In this document: positions 63,880-64,000 of the stretch, one piece after another | How the letters are laid out: each line of letters begins with the position of its first letter | How positions within the stretch are numbered: position 1 is the first letter of the stretch | Position numbers and translations under genes: made by a program | Source of the DNA: Tridacna crocea | Taxonomy: Eukaryota > Mollusca > Bivalvia > Cardiida > Cardiidae | Assembly (NCBI GenBank): GCA_943736015.1 | Contig: OX031064.1 | Span: 29,635,361 to 29,699,360, forward strand | Direction: 5' to 3' | Length of the DNA stretch: 64,000 nucleotides | Notes under the pieces: model-generated | Told to the model about the DNA's origin: nothing | The model's database searches: none | The model's input: only the letters and a program-made list of their open reading frames with translations

Positions 63880-64000
63880 TCGTTGTCTGCGCATGTCATA
63901 TTCTTCAAAGACTCGACTGTCTTATAATATTATGACGCATCACTAGCCCCGAAAGCGGGCAGACTGTAATATTACGCTCTATAAAGTAGCAATGTAGAAA
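63880..64000. repeat. Direct repeat, copy 2, reaching the window edge
   Basis: TGTCTGCGCATGTCATATTC, GACGCATCACTAGCCC and GTAATATTACGCTCTATAAA, then GTAGCAATGTAGAAA. The repeat may continue past 64000. Confidence 0.7.

Overview
This 64 kb window is AT-rich eukaryotic DNA with very sparse coding sequence. Exons separated by introns with GT/AG borders, tRNA-derived SINEs and very many short palindromic repeats all indicate an animal nuclear genome. The homeobox gene and the types of interspersed repeat suggest a mollusc, most likely a bivalve. The mollusc assignment is inferred from general resemblance, not from a database match.

Only two genes are supported. (1) An Hmx/NK5-family homeobox gene lies on the minus strand. 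Exon 1 is at 36982-37330, exon 2 at 24756-25354, and an intron of about 11.6 kb separates them. The two exons join in phase to give 315 residues with a complete homeodomain. (2) The 3' part of a single-pass membrane protein gene lies on the plus strand. Its large exon starts at 55240 or 55288 and runs to 56853, and its terminal exon is 57954-58148. It has a long Ser/Asn-rich cytoplasmic tail that I do not recognise. Almost all other short open reading frames come from repeats, mainly the palindromic elements and simple repeats.

The rest is dominated by short non-autonomous DNA-transposon-like repeats, named here for cross-reference. Family A is about 225-235 bp, is flanked by TTAA, has termini CCCTTTACCAAAC / GTTTGGTAAAGGG, and carries a near-perfect 60-66 bp central hairpin; about 45 copies and fragments are seen. 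I call a copy plus when the half containing CTGAGAAAGAAGCC is on the left. Family B is about 200 bp, almost entirely palindromic, ends in GGGCCCGTATTCACCAACC and is centred on a CCAAT-like core. Family C is about 370 bp, bounded by TTAAGGT / ACCTTAA. Family D is about 265 bp, with ends GCAACACGCGAAAAGG and two GC-rich hairpins. Family E has a palindrome built on AGATCAAGATCAGACTG. Family F has AGTTTCGA ends and a GTCAGCCTGCGC core. Nested insertions give relative ages: A, B and D insert into older elements, and B sits inside A twice.

Layout: 0-13 kb is mostly A/B/D copies with blocks of single-copy sequence (790-1410, 8930-9230). 13.8-17.6 kb holds a 155 bp satellite, a CAA/CAG repeat grown inside a family A element, and a degenerate 21 bp satellite. 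19.8-23.2 kb holds two minisatellites and hairpins. 24.7-37.3 kb is Hmx with its repeat-filled intron, followed by a single-copy upstream block to 38.86 kb. 39-54 kb is repeats, including a 9-unit, roughly 112/122 bp satellite at 47.67-48.67 kb. 55.2-58.1 kb is the membrane protein gene. 58.2-64 kb is repeats again. No rRNA, CRISPR array, functional tRNA or autonomous transposase gene was seen.
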